Shown: piece after piece, positions 48,184 to 57,449 of the stretch
Position numbering within the stretch: the stretch's first letter is position 1
Layout: each line of letters opens with the position of its first letter
From: Pichia kudriavzevii
Lineage: Eukaryota > Ascomycota > Pichiomycetes > Pichiales > Pichiaceae
NCBI RefSeq assembly: GCF_003054445.1
Contig: NC_042507.1
Span: 1,984,001-2,048,000, forward strand
DNA: 64,000 bases
Direction of reading: 5' to 3'
Notes under the pieces: model-generated
Told to the model about the DNA's origin: nothing
Seen by the model: the letters and a program-made list of their open reading frames with translations, nothing else
Database searches by the model: none
Made by a program: the position numbers and the translations under genes

Positions 48184-49431
48184 TTAGTAGGCAAACCTCT
48201 GGAAATATTCCCTAAAATATTCAAAAGATACCATTGTTACAGCGCTTGCAGGTACAGTTCTAGCCAAATTGATGATGAATCCACTATAGAATCCTTTAAA
48301 ACCTTCTACTTTGATGATGTTCTTGAAAACTCTTTTCAAACCTTTTAACTGTGATTCATTTTGTTGGTTCGAATTGTTATTAAACAACTGTAGCCTTGTT
48401 CTTAAAATTTCGTGAGGGTATGTAATTGCACTTGCAATCATTTTTGACAATGATGAAGCTAGTATAAATTTTAAGAAATTTAGAGTTTTCATCTTAGTTG
48501 ATGTGTTACTCATATCCAAAGTTTCGTCACCATTATTTGAGATCTTTAAAATTTTCTTGAAGTTTTCATAGAGGGGAAATTGTATAGCAACGTGAATTAA
48601 ACCAAAATATGAAGGCAATAAACCTCTGTAGAATACATTCAAGCCTTCGTGTTGATACATTTTCTTAAAGGCATCGAAAGTCCCCCTATACCAATCCATC
48701 TTTTTACTATTTAGACTGGTACTGATCCCTGCCCCAGCACTTGGGCTCGCTTTTACATTTCTGGTTACATTTGTACTTGTATTTGCATTTACATTTGAAC
48801 TTGAATATACTGTTTTCCCGTCGTCCATTTGTAGCATCAATCTAGTTTTAACAACCCAAATGGGGTTAGTCAAAGTTGTTGAAATTGCACCTGATGATAT
48901 AGCGCTTGCAAAATAAGACAAGTTGTCATCATGGATATAATTGTTGTAGAATTTCTTGAAATGTTCATAACAAGTGAAATAAATCATCCAAGTGGGGAAA
49001 TAACCTAGGGTTATAGGTACAACACCTCTGTATAGCCCACGGAACCCTTCCTCTTTCCAGATCAATTTGATTGATTGAACAGCCGACTTATATTTCAAAT
49101 TTGAGACATTGGTACCATTAATATTGGAAGAATTTTTTTTTTTATCAATATCGTTACTATTGTTGTAGGCACCTTGAGCTTGAAATCTTGTTTTTGCAAC
49201 GTCTAAAGGGCATACTACCAACCCACTAATAAACCCCGCCAAGGCACCAGAGATCGAGGTAATCTCATTTGGTGATAGTCGCAATTTGAAAGCACGTAAA
49301 TCATTTTTATGAGTGGATAGAGGTTCCAGAACAGGAACCGCATGGACAGAAATATCTGTTGAAATTTGATGTGTCTTGGGAGGCTCACAGTCACAACCGT
49401 GTGAATGGATGGAATCTTCCGAGGACTTCAT
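48184..49431 (-). CDS. YIA6: Mitochondrial NAD+ carrier, YIA6/YEA6 type
   Basis: Inner-membrane carrier importing NAD+ in exchange for nucleotides. The 415-residue product has three repeats with signatures PLDVAKTR (~75), PIWVVKTR (~190) and PHEILRTR (~353). ALAGFISGLVVCPLDVAKTR and LGYFPTWMIYFTCYEHFKKF match the Ndt1 group closely. An Asn/Ser-rich insertion sits in the first matrix loop and another before repeat 2 ends. The N-terminal extension (~50) has HGCDCEPP. Tandem with EPS1. Confidence 0.9.
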   Translation of the reverse strand: MKSSEDSIHSHGCDCEPPKTHQISTDISVHAVPVLEPLSTHKNDLRAFKLRLSPNEITSISGALAGFISGLVVCPLDVAKTRFQAQGAYNNSNDIDKKKNSSNINGTNVSNLKYKSAVQSIKLIWKEEGFRGLYRGVVPITLGYFPTWMIYFTCYEHFKKFYNNYIHDDNLSYFASAISSGAISTTLTNPIWVVKTRLMLQMDDGKTVYSSSNVNANTSTNVTRNVKASPSAGAGISTSLNSKKMDWYRGTFDAFKKMYQHEGLNVFYRGLLPSYFGLIHVAIQFPLYENFKKILKISNNGDETLDMSNTSTKMKTLNFLKFILASSLSKMIASAITYPHEILRTRLQLFNNNSNQQNESQLKGLKRVFKNIIKVEGFKGFYSGFIINLARTVPASAVTMVSFEYFREYFQRFAY

Positions 49432-49767
49432 TGCACACAGCGGGTATGAATAAACTGAAGAAGAGGTAATGCGGGGTTTGGGAAGAAAAGATGCCAGTAA
49501 TTATAGTGGATATGTTTAAAAAGCGTGAACGGAAGTAGGTGTGGAGAAAATGATTTCGCATATCTAAGTAATGAATCATGAATAATTTAGCTATGGAGAT
49601 GAGAAAATAAGGAAGAAAAGAGTACAAGTTGGCTTCAGGTCACACAACGCCTTTCTGAGATCTCTTATATCGTATTATGTTATTACTAGTTAATGAGAAA
49701 GTACAAAAGTGTATTTGGTGAATGTGCAAGGTACATACGTATGTTTATATATTAATAAATCAAAAGG
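49432..49767. promoter_or_regulatory. YIA6 promoter / WOPR gene 3' end
   Basis: 336 bp. One TGAATCAT (49572-49579), the same octamer as upstream of BIO2, lies about 140 bp before the YIA6 ATG. Otherwise nothing recognised. Confidence 0.4.
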
Positions 49768-49977
49768 TCACACCAGGGTAAGTAGGTTTGAAGATTCAAG
49801 TGTAGACTGGGGGTGTTTATTTTGATTGGATACATCGTCTGTTTCGTTTACCAGAGGAGATGCGTTAAATTGCAGCTGATCATTTTGCTGCATTTGAGAA
49901 GATTGAGAGACTGGCAATGTTCTCAACGAGGTTGGGTAATCTAATTGTTGTGAAAGGGGTGGAGCAGCCGTTGCAAG

Positions 49978-50009
<32 letters not shown>

Positions 50010-50361
50010 GCGGATGGTGTTGATGATACTGATGTGTCTGCGTTACTGATGCAGTTTGCTGGGGCTGTTGAAAATCGTGGCTCAAGGGCAAGGTATCAAA
50101 GCCCGGATGAGAAGCCGATCTCAGCACGGGCATTGAAGGCACGGCATGCTCATCATATGAAGTTCTAGCTGGTGGTAATTGGTAGCCGTACATGGATCTA
50201 TAGTTTGATAGAGAATGGGGAGGAGGGGGTGGCAATTGGTTGGCGTAGATGAGCTGAGGCTGATACGGGTATGAGTAAGAAGAGTAAAATTGTTGAGGCA
50301 ATTGCATCTGAATCTGTTGATGATATTGATGCTGCTGCTGTTGTTGTTGTTGTTGTTGATT

Positions 50362-50418
<57 letters not shown>

Positions 50419-51531
50419 TTGTTGCAATTGTTGCAATTGTTGCTGTTGTTGCTGCTGTTGTTGTTGTCTTTGTTCAGATAAACGTCTCCTCTTATGATTA
50501 GTGTAGCTCATAACTGTTTGGTCATCAAACCCATCAGTGTCTAAGAAGGATATTGGACCGCTGGACGGGTCAGAGCGACGCCTGTGAGAGATGGAATGGC
50601 CAAGGGATGTATTTAACAAGGAATCAATCAATTCATAGGAGGGAACAACTGAGTTATCTTTGAAGAAGTTGTCAGAGGATGGAATATTCAATTTATTGTT
50701 AATGACATCCTTTGTTGTGTAATACGATACCAAATGGATAGTTTTCCTTGAGGGAGAGTGTAAAACAATGGAGAGTGACTTTTTGATGAGGCCGTCACTA
50801 CGGTAGATGTTGTCACTGAGAACATCCACTTCTATATTGGAGTTGAGTAAGTTGGTATTGATTTCATTCGTATTAGAAATGGTGGTGTCTCCCCTAATAC
50901 TATTATGAGTACTGTTAGTATCAGTATTGTTGTTGTTGTTGTTGTTGCTGTTTGCGTCCTCTTTGATCACATCATCTATGCTTCTCTTTCTTATCACATC
51001 CTCTCCACCAGCCATAGCATAGGCGGTTATTGGTTGACAATTCAACTTAACAAATCTGCTCTCTGTTGAAGCATAGTGATTGTTCGCACCATTATTGTTG
51101 GTACTATTATTATTATTATTATTATTATTATTAGTTGCAGTACTTGTAGCTCTACTACCGCTAGCATTACCGTTGTCCATGTTATTACTATCACCATTGT
51201 CCTCCACGACGCTGGTAATGGCAGATAGGTTGTTATTGGAGTCCTTGACGATATTCTTGGACAGTTCTCTGTAGATGAGGAACCTCCCTAAAATTCTCGA
51301 GGGAGACCAGGACGTACCGTCAGTCCACCTCTTTATATTTGACTCCTCCTCAATAAAGACAAAGACATTGCCCGATCTTATGAGAGCCTTCCTCTCCTTT
51401 GGCGTAGGTCGGTTGGTGACGGGGAGCAGAAGTCCCCTTAACACCGCATCGATTACAAGCAGTGCATCTCTCGAGGAAGCAATATAGCCATGGTAAGTTG
51501 CCGAGACAGGAGTTTTATTCCTCATGACCAT
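49768..51531 (-). CDS. WOPR-domain transcription factor, MIT1/WOR1 family
   Basis: Fungal Gti1/Pac2 (WOPR) DNA-binding regulator; relatives control pseudohyphal growth (Mit1), white-opaque switching (Wor1) and virulence (Ryp1). The 587-residue product has the first WOPR half at residues ~10-92 (TYHGYIASSRDALLVIDAVLRG...RSGNVFVFIEEESNIKRWTDG, WSPSRILGRFLIYREL). An Asn-rich insert and basic stretch (EDVIRKRSIDDV) precede the second half at ~245-285 (LIKKSLSIVLHSPSRKTIHLVSYYT). Several Gln tracts fill the C-terminal half. The Asn insert between the halves is long for the family. Mit1 and YHR177W cannot be separated by eye. Confidence 0.9.
50330..50470 (-). repeat. CAA/CAG glutamine-tract repeats in the WOPR gene
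   Basis: About 140 bp coding nearly uninterrupted Gln with His. A second pure tract of ~11 codons lies at 49976-50009. Mixed codons suggest selection for Gln as well as slippage. Confidence 0.9.
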
Positions 51532-52053
51532 CTATGTCTTTTTTTTTTGTTGTCTCCAAGGGTAACTTATCAAAAGATGGGTTTAGAAAGAAGCACAGCA
51601 GGTTAAAATAGAGTGATGTTGAAGCAGTGGAAAACAAAACAAAATAAGAGACTGTGCAACTTAGTCAGGAAAAACGATGCAGGCACCCCCACTTAAAATT
51701 GGCGACAATGCAGTAAAATACAATACTGTAAGATATAGTTTGATATAGTTTAATATAAGGCGGGCGTCGTGGACGGACACGACCTTCCCAATGCGGCAAA
51801 CTCTCGGCAATAAAGCCCAACAAGAGCGCCAAACGGGAAAAAAAATTGTCACTATTGGAGGATTTCAGGCGGCGTTTTCCACCTTGGCGATTTTTTTACC
51901 ATTTTTACCACTTTTGTTTTCGTTATGTAGCGAGCATAAAAAAAAAAGACTAAAAAAACAAAAAAGTTATTGCCGATATAGGTTTAAAGGTATATAGTAT
52001 ACTGGAGAGGAAGTGTGAATATGATTGGAATACGGGAATAGCCTGAGGAGACA
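51532..52053. promoter_or_regulatory. Promoter of the WOPR gene / 3' end of the bZIP gene
   Basis: 522 bp. T-run right at the WOPR start (51539-51549), a GATATAGTTT direct repeat near 51735-51757, and poly-A near 51940. No gene or RNA seen. Confidence 0.45.
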
Positions 52054-53220
52054 TTACAGATTAAGTTCTGGAAGAAGGTCTTTGAGTGGCGGTAGGGGGG
52101 TGTTTGTATTGGAGGATCCTGGAGACGAGGCGGAGGACAATGAGGAGGAAGACGAACAGGATATAGCGGACGAGCAAGATATGAGAGAGGTTCTCCTAGA
52201 AGGGAAACACGGTCTGGTGATTCCTGCATTGTCATTGCCGTTTGTGGTATTTTTCGTATCGATTGATGTAGCTGTAGTAGTAGTTGTAGCAGTAGCTGTG
52301 AGTTGAGCAATAAGGGCCTTTTCCTTTTCCCGAATCTCTCTACAAAGACAGGGCGTGTCATCCGAACAGAATCCACATGCTTCAAAGGGTATAGCCGTTG
52401 ACGGGGTATTTGTGGTGGTGTTGGCATGTGGATGTGTATGATTATGGGTATGTACACTGGGTTTGTTATTGGTGTTGGTGTTGACTGTTGCTTCTGCCTT
52501 AGTGCCGGCGTTAAGGTTACCTAGCTTCGGCATCTTTCTAGGGAGTTTTGGAGCATACAGATGCGTAAAGTCGGTTTCGAACCCGCGTTTGAGCGGAACT
52601 GCCCTGTGTGTATTCTTGTCTTTCGCTTTCCCCCCATTTGTATTTGTATTTGTATTTGTATTTGTATTTGTATTTGTATTTGTATTTGTATTTGAATTTG
52701 TATTTGTATTTGTATTTGCACTTGTATTTGTATATGTATTTGCACTTGTACCTATACTGTTGGCCCTCTTCCTTGCATCACAACTGTCGGTGAACTTTCT
52801 CACCTCTTGTTCTAACTCCTTGATTCTCGCCGTTAGTGCCCCCACTTGTAACGCATGTTCCCGCTGTTCTCTCATCAGTTGCTCCTCTAGCTCCGACACC
52901 CTATTGGCACGTCGTTCCCGAAACGCCCTCTGTGCCGCCCGATTCTGAGCCTTGCGTTTCGTCGTGGGGACGTCTTGTACAGGCTTGCGTCCGGGCTTTG
53001 GACGCGGTGGTAGAACCCAGTTCTTACTGAGCCGCGGAAGCATGCATGTAGCACCACCGATACTCATACTAATACCGACACTGGCATTACTACTCATCAT
53101 GGCATCCACGTTTCGTTTGGTATTGGTATTTGCAGTGTTGTTTGAAGTATTCTTTGAAGTATTGTTTGCAGTATTGTTTGCAGTATTGTTTGTACTCATT
53201 TTCGGTGTAACAACTAGCAT
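52054..53220 (-). CDS. HAP43: HapX/HAP43-type bZIP regulator of iron homeostasis
   Basis: Partner of the CCAAT-binding complex. Relatives repress iron-consuming genes under iron starvation (C. albicans Hap43, A. fumigatus HapX). The 388-residue product has the Hap4-like CBC-binding motif NWVLPPRPKPGRKP (~67-80) and the bZIP basic region KAQNRAAQRAFRERR (~90-104). The leucine-zipper helix extends to ~145, and a cysteine-rich iron-sensing motif CGFCSDDTPCLC lies at ~283-294 (CxxCx5CxC, as in HapX and Yap5). Thr/Asn repeats fill the N-terminus and ~165-195. I see one Cys cluster where filamentous HapX has several. Confidence 0.88.
   Translation of the reverse strand: MLVVTPKMSTNNTANNTANNTSKNTSNNTANTNTKRNVDAMMSSNASVGISMSIGGATCMLPRLSKNWVLPPRPKPGRKPVQDVPTTKRKAQNRAAQRAFRERRANRVSELEEQLMREQREHALQVGALTARIKELEQEVRKFTDSCDARKRANSIGTSANTYTNTSANTNTNTNSNTNTNTNTNTNTNTNTNTNGGKAKDKNTHRAVPLKRGFETDFTHLYAPKLPRKMPKLGNLNAGTKAEATVNTNTNNKPSVHTHNHTHPHANTTTNTPSTAIPFEACGFCSDDTPCLCREIREKEKALIAQLTATATTTTTATSIDTKNTTNGNDNAGITRPCFPSRRTSLISCSSAISCSSSSSLSSASSPGSSNTNTPLPPLKDLLPELNL
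52637..52745 (-). repeat. TTTGTA hexamer minisatellite in HAP43
   Basis: About 18 near-perfect hexamer units coding alternating Asn-Thr, with three or four variant units toward one end. In frame in all copies, so length changes would keep the protein open. Confidence 0.9.
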
Positions 53221-53716
53221 CTTTTTGGTCTACTGTCTCTTTGCCCCTCCTATAGCGCGTCAATTTTATCTGCTCTTCTCTATCTCACTCGCAGACAAGA
53301 GTGTCTATTTTGTATTGGATTGTATTGTATTGTATTGCTCTAAATTCCACCCTCCTCGGTGTAACCAACTTCCCTAAGCGATCCAAACTCGTACACATAG
53401 TTGATATTTATATCAGTCTCTCTTCTCTCGCATAACTCTTTCCCTCCATTTCGCTCCTTGCCACAACTTTGAGATTTATTTACACCATCTACAACGATAT
53501 CTCCGACCGATATCTCCTTGGCCTGTTTTTTTTTTCTTTTTTTTCTTTTTTTTTTTTACCCTTTCTCACTTGGCATGTATACTATACGAGGATTAACTTA
53601 ACATTAGCAAATTCAACTTGTGATAGGTAAACATATTCCGACATTACATAATACACCGCAACACCAACATAGCACTAATATCGACTACTCTATTATTCTG
53701 ACCACAACTTTTGGAA
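53221..53716. promoter_or_regulatory. Divergent promoter HAP43/TRS23
   Basis: 496 bp. Contains a long T-rich tract (53526-53560) and a direct repeat CGATATCTCC at 53495-53504 and 53508-53517 (13-bp spacing). No ATCWGATAA-type GATA site seen. No gene. Confidence 0.5.
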
Positions 53717-54238
53717 ATGATCTACGCAGTGTACATTATATCGAAATCGGGTTCCTTGCTTTACCATAAATGCAACCTTAATAACACACCAAACACTTTG
53801 GCTTCATTGGACTCAAATGACCACCTTGTCATGGCGTCCAATTTGCACAGCATTCATGCAATTGCCTCTAAATTGGCTAGAACTTCCCAGGCTCCTCCAA
53901 ACGCTTCGATACCGTCCTCGCTCCCCGGTAATAGGTCTGGCTTGAAGAGAGTCAGAACAGATCTCTTTGACATTATACTCCACCAAACAGTGACAGGACT
54001 CAAGATTGTTTTGGTGGTCTCCAAAAATAATCAGGACAACCTTGGACATGGCCCTAATGTCTCCATTGACACGGCAAACAACTATAACTACAACACTATC
54101 GATACTGACGATTACGCCCCTCAAATAAAAAAAATATACTCCCTTTACAGTGACTACGTTCTGAAAAACCCCTTTTACTTGCTCGACATGCCAATCAGAA
54201 TACCCATGTTCGATACCAGCATCGACTCCATTTGGTAG
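53717..54238 (+). CDS. TRS23: TRAPP complex core subunit TRS23
   Basis: Sybindin-family longin subunit of the TRAPP complexes, which activate the Rab Ypt1 in ER-Golgi traffic. The 173-residue product starts MIYAVYIISKSGSLLYHK, has HLVMASNLHSIHAIASKL and TVTGLKIVLVV. It ends with the conserved YSLYSDYVLKNPFYLLDMPIRIPMFD, close to S. cerevisiae [26 protein letters not shown]. Its insertion loop is shorter than in S. cerevisiae. The last 64 nt overlap an antisense gene. Confidence 0.92.
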   Translation: MIYAVYIISKSGSLLYHKCNLNNTPNTLASLDSNDHLVMASNLHSIHAIASKLARTSQAPPNASIPSSLPGNRSGLKRVRTDLFDIILHQTVTGLKIVLVVSKNNQDNLGHGPNVSIDTANNYNYNTIDTDDYAPQIKKIYSLYSDYVLKNPFYLLDMPIRIPMFDTSIDSIW

Positions 54239-54825
54239 GCATATCTATAGTAGTCTATGTTGGTGTACCTCTCGTACTCTTCGCCGCTATCACTCTCACT
54301 CCATGTGGGCGGCTCCATGGGGAAACTCCTGATATTCCCACTGAAATCCCGATCATCAGTCTCACTTTGACTTTCCTCCTCATAGTCATCCCAATCATCG
54401 TCTTCGTCATCATCTCCCTCAAGGTTTTGCTCTCCCATTATAAATTCTCCTATTGGTTGCAGCCTACTAACTTCGGGGAAATCTTCACTCCTCTCTAATA
54501 CACCATCTAAATCACCCAGTAATCTCAACCTCTTAGTGTAAGGGGAAGGATCCTCCATGGAAAACATAATGTTGTACCCGTAGTAACACAAACACCGAAA
54601 CGCATGTCGGGACACCCTCGATCCCCTCCGAAGTGGCTCGTTTGGCACTAATACCAAATCGTTACTTCTGCCAATGTATACATCAAATGACACACTGGGA
54701 TCACTGGCTTGGATACATCCAAGGGTATTTAGGGCATCGATTCTACTTGAGTTGTCTCTCATTAACGGCTCCCAAACACACAAAGCCCCGTGGATCATCG
54801 TCGCAAGGATTAAGAGTATATTCAT
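54175..54825 (-). CDS. Unknown secreted or ER protein, overlapping TRS23
   Basis: 216 residues. A clear signal peptide is present (MNILLILATMIHGALC). A compact region with four Cys and one NxS site follows (to ~115), then a very acidic stretch (EGDDDEDDDWDDYEEESQSETDD, ~145-170) and a Tyr/Met-containing C-terminus. No KDEL/HDEL. I cannot name it. The length, ATG, signal sequence and a TATATAAAA run ~150 bp upstream (54976) make it likelier real than chance, but the last 64 nt lie antisense to the conserved TRS23 C-terminus. Confidence 0.6.
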   Translation of the reverse strand: MNILLILATMIHGALCVWEPLMRDNSSRIDALNTLGCIQASDPSVSFDVYIGRSNDLVLVPNEPLRRGSRVSRHAFRCLCYYGYNIMFSMEDPSPYTKRLRLLGDLDGVLERSEDFPEVSRLQPIGEFIMGEQNLEGDDDEDDDWDDYEEESQSETDDRDFSGNIRSFPMEPPTWSESDSGEEYERYTNIDYYRYAYQMESMLVSNMGILIGMSSK

Positions 54826-55673
54826 AGTCTATGGTGTTAAGTACGGATTCCCTGTCTCGATGTACTATTCATCAACCTATCGCAACCACCTATTTTCCCC
54901 TTTCTTACCTAAAACCGGAGACTCGACTATTAATTTATAATTTTTCTTACTATGGGATGACTCATAGTAGCTGTTATATAAAATATCTGTTGACTTTAAC
55001 TTCGAAACTTTATCTTACTTATTATGCATCCTTATCGAGAAATAAAAAAAGAATTAATTTCTCACCTCGTATATATCACAAACTGTTTTGTCGCAACGCA
55101 ACTTTTGAATAACTCGTGCTACTTAAAATCATTGTTTCTTTGGTAAAAGTCTTCAAATCCATGTCATCTTTGATTGCTCATATGCAGGCACTCTTATATT
55201 CACAAGAATTATTCACTGATTACAAAATAGTCTTCATTATTGTCTTGCATTACACAATTTTGCGTACGCTTGTAATTTTATAAAAGCAACTATATCCTCT
55301 AAGGCTTTCATATTTCCACAATTATTTTTTTGCAGATACAACCTTTTCAAAAATTCCTGCGTGCAGTCCAAGCGGTAATATACTAACCATTAGCTGCTAA
55401 TTAGTCTTATATCCTAGCATGGCTCGACAACCAGCAAGAAGTGGGAAGTGTGTACAAGAAGCCTTCTTTCAAAAACGTGAAAAGGGAAACAAATTGAAAG
55501 CTGCAACACCTCGAGATAAGCTTATCAATTTTACGTCGAGTTTTCACTCTATGTTCTTGGACGCCTCAAAGAATCCACCTCTTGCAACTTCGATCTTCCT
55601 TGTTCCGTTACACATCCCCACTGTTTTCACACTGCAATTACATCTCTCTGTTGTTTGCTAACACATAAAGCCA
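54826..55673. other. 848-bp spacer upstream of the MPR1-like gene
   Basis: AT-rich. Contains TATAAAA at 55279-55285, a perfect TACTAAC at 55381-55387, TGCTAAC at 55656-55662 and an 80-codon ATG frame (55419-55661) described separately. No tRNA or snoRNA recognised. Confidence 0.5.
55419..55661 (+). CDS. Small uncertain frame (80 codons) before the MPR1-like gene
   Basis: Starts at ATG, basic N-terminal half (MARQPARSGKCVQEAFFQKREK), no recognised family. It lies ~135 bp after TATAAAA and in the same frame as the next gene, ending in TAA just 12 nt before that gene's ATG. It could be an upstream ORF, an alternative first exon, or chance. Low confidence as a protein gene. Confidence 0.25.
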   Translation: MARQPARSGKCVQEAFFQKREKGNKLKAATPRDKLINFTSSFHSMFLDASKNPPLATSIFLVPLHIPTVFTLQLHLSVVC

Positions 55674-56234
55674 ATGTCAATTGAAACTGTACATACCACT
55701 ATTAACACCACTCCAATTACAGAAGTGCGTATTGTACCATATTACTCACATAAAGATATTCCACCAGAACTCGTAGATTCCATTTTCAACTTACTGAACG
55801 AAATTATTATTGATGGTGACACTTATCCTTTTGAAAATCCTCTGAATAGACAGGAGTTTTTAGATTATTATTGTCCCAACTTTATTGCTGTAATGGTGGA
55901 CTCGCACAATTCGTTGGTTGGTTGCTTCTACATCAAACCAAACTATCCCGGTAGGTCATCACATATATGTAATGGTGGGTTTTTGGTTTCTAAGAGGTAC
56001 AGAGGTTTAGGTATTGGTAAGATATTAGGGAAGCAGTACGTAGATTGGGCTCCTAAACTAGGTTATAAATCATCTGTTTTCAATTTGGTCTACGAGACAA
56101 ATCTGGCTAGCCGTAGAATTTGGGAAGGTTTGGGATTCAAAGTTATTGGCAGGATCCCCCAATGCGGCAGATTGAAGGGTAAGGACAACTTGGTTGATGC
56201 CATAATGTACGGTAAAGACTTCATAGAGAAATGA
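55674..56234 (+). CDS. MPR1: MPR1-type N-acetyltransferase (GNAT)
   Basis: Mpr1 of S. cerevisiae strain Sigma1278b acetylates L-azetidine-2-carboxylate and protects against oxidative stress through proline/P5C metabolism. The 186-residue product carries the GNAT acetyl-CoA motif YRGLGIGK (~112). The family-specific block GCFYIKPNYPGRSSHICNGGFLV matches Mpr1 GTFYIKPNYAPRCSHNCNAGFLV, and WAPKLGYKSSVFNLVYETN and VDAIMYGKD are also conserved. It is shorter at the N-terminus than Mpr1 (229). The Spt10 catalytic domain is related, but this gene has no Spt10 zinc finger. Confidence 0.9.
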   Translation: MSIETVHTTINTTPITEVRIVPYYSHKDIPPELVDSIFNLLNEIIIDGDTYPFENPLNRQEFLDYYCPNFIAVMVDSHNSLVGCFYIKPNYPGRSSHICNGGFLVSKRYRGLGIGKILGKQYVDWAPKLGYKSSVFNLVYETNLASRRIWEGLGFKVIGRIPQCGRLKGKDNLVDAIMYGKDFIEK

Positions 56235-56439
56235 GTAATGTCTAAATCTTTCCATTGACTGTTGCCACTCACATAAAAACTGTGGCTGTGTGAGAAATGG
56301 AAATTAACTTGTATAGACAGATGTATCTGTAGGGCACCAGCATATAGTGTTTCAAAGATATCTTCTCACGTATATTTCTTATCCTGCTTCTTCATACCAT
56401 CTCGTTGGGTTTTCTCACATACACTGTCCACCGAATCCA

Positions 56440-56970
56440 ATGAAGGCTTATTACTATGACAATGTAGAAGGGAATATGACTGCCCCTCACAACAGTGGAA
56501 GACAAGTTGACCTTGAGACACTTGAAAAGGCAGGATTAATTTACAAGCACTGCCCCTCAATAGATGTGGTGAACGAGATTGCCGAACAGCGTCACTACAA
56601 GAACAGGGATATAGTTAAGTTGAACAAAGACACATTCCAAGGTGGCGAAAGAGCACTTTGGTCTCAGTTGGAGAAATTCTTCCATGAGCATTTACATGAA
56701 GACGAGGAAATCAGGTACGTTTTGGGCGGTGAAGGATACTTTGATGTAAGAAGCAAGGATGATGAGTGGGTTCGGATTCTAGTCCAAGTTGGAGATTTGT
56801 TGATACTACCTCCTGGAATATACCATCGGTTCACATTGACTGAGAAAATGGACATCCAGGCATTACGGTTGTTCAAGGATGAGCCTAAATGGACCGCCAT
56901 TCCTAGAGGGGAGAATGCCGGTGACCTTTCGTTGAAAAGGGAAGAGTATCTCTCCTTCTTAAAAGTTTAG
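56440..56970 (+). CDS. ADI1: Acireductone dioxygenase of the methionine salvage pathway
   Basis: Cupin enzyme that cleaves acireductone to the keto acid precursor of methionine (Fe2+ form). The 176-residue product has metal ligands in HLHEDEEIRY (two His and Glu, ~83-90) and GIYHRF (last His). VLGGEGYFDVR and VQVGDLLILPPGIYHRF are canonical. The start MKAYYYDN is the first family-conserved ATG; the frame is open further upstream but lacks conservation. Confidence 0.95.
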   Translation: MKAYYYDNVEGNMTAPHNSGRQVDLETLEKAGLIYKHCPSIDVVNEIAEQRHYKNRDIVKLNKDTFQGGERALWSQLEKFFHEHLHEDEEIRYVLGGEGYFDVRSKDDEWVRILVQVGDLLILPPGIYHRFTLTEKMDIQALRLFKDEPKWTAIPRGENAGDLSLKREEYLSFLKV

Positions 56971-57449
56971 CTCCTTTCATCTCACTAGCTTCTATACATA
57001 TCCAAATATTCTTTTATACTCGATTCAAATTTATTTATGCTGTAATCCGACAACGCTGGCAGGAATAACTCCCCCCCTTTTCGAACAGTTTCTTTGTAAT
57101 GTCACTTCCAGCTGTGAATGAAACTATCCTAAAAATGCTACGTTTCTTCTCTTGGTAGCAATAACACCGATTAAAAAGCTGTTGGTCCTGAGATATCATC
57201 TACGATTAACGAAAAAAAAAAAAAAAGAATTCAGATTTTATTTTTTTTGCTTTACACTATATACATTTTTTTCCTCCTCTTGTTTCTTTCTAGTTATAGT
57301 TATGCAATTGTTGAACGGAAATTTTTGTAGAGGAAAATTGTTAGCGCCTAAAGATTATGTATATCGTTTTGTATTCATCTATTCCTATACCTTCTTGATA
57401 CCATCGTACCATATCTTGCAAAGGTACCATTTTTGTGTATAATTACAAG
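56971..57449. promoter_or_regulatory. Spacer: ADI1 3' end and MRX11 promoter
   Basis: 479 bp. Poly-A (57212-57226) next to a T-rich tract (57237-57250). A short open frame at 57152-57442 is low complexity and not supported. Confidence 0.45.

Noticed and set aside
52575-52595. GGTTTCGAACCC, resembling a tRNA B box
   Set aside because: It codes the conserved-frame RGFETDF region of HAP43 and has no A box or cloverleaf around it. I recognised no tRNA anywhere in the window.
52637-52745. Hexamer array as a possible CRISPR or telomere-like array
   Set aside because: Six-base coding repeat without spacers in a eukaryotic gene, coding (Asn-Thr)n in frame. A simple minisatellite.
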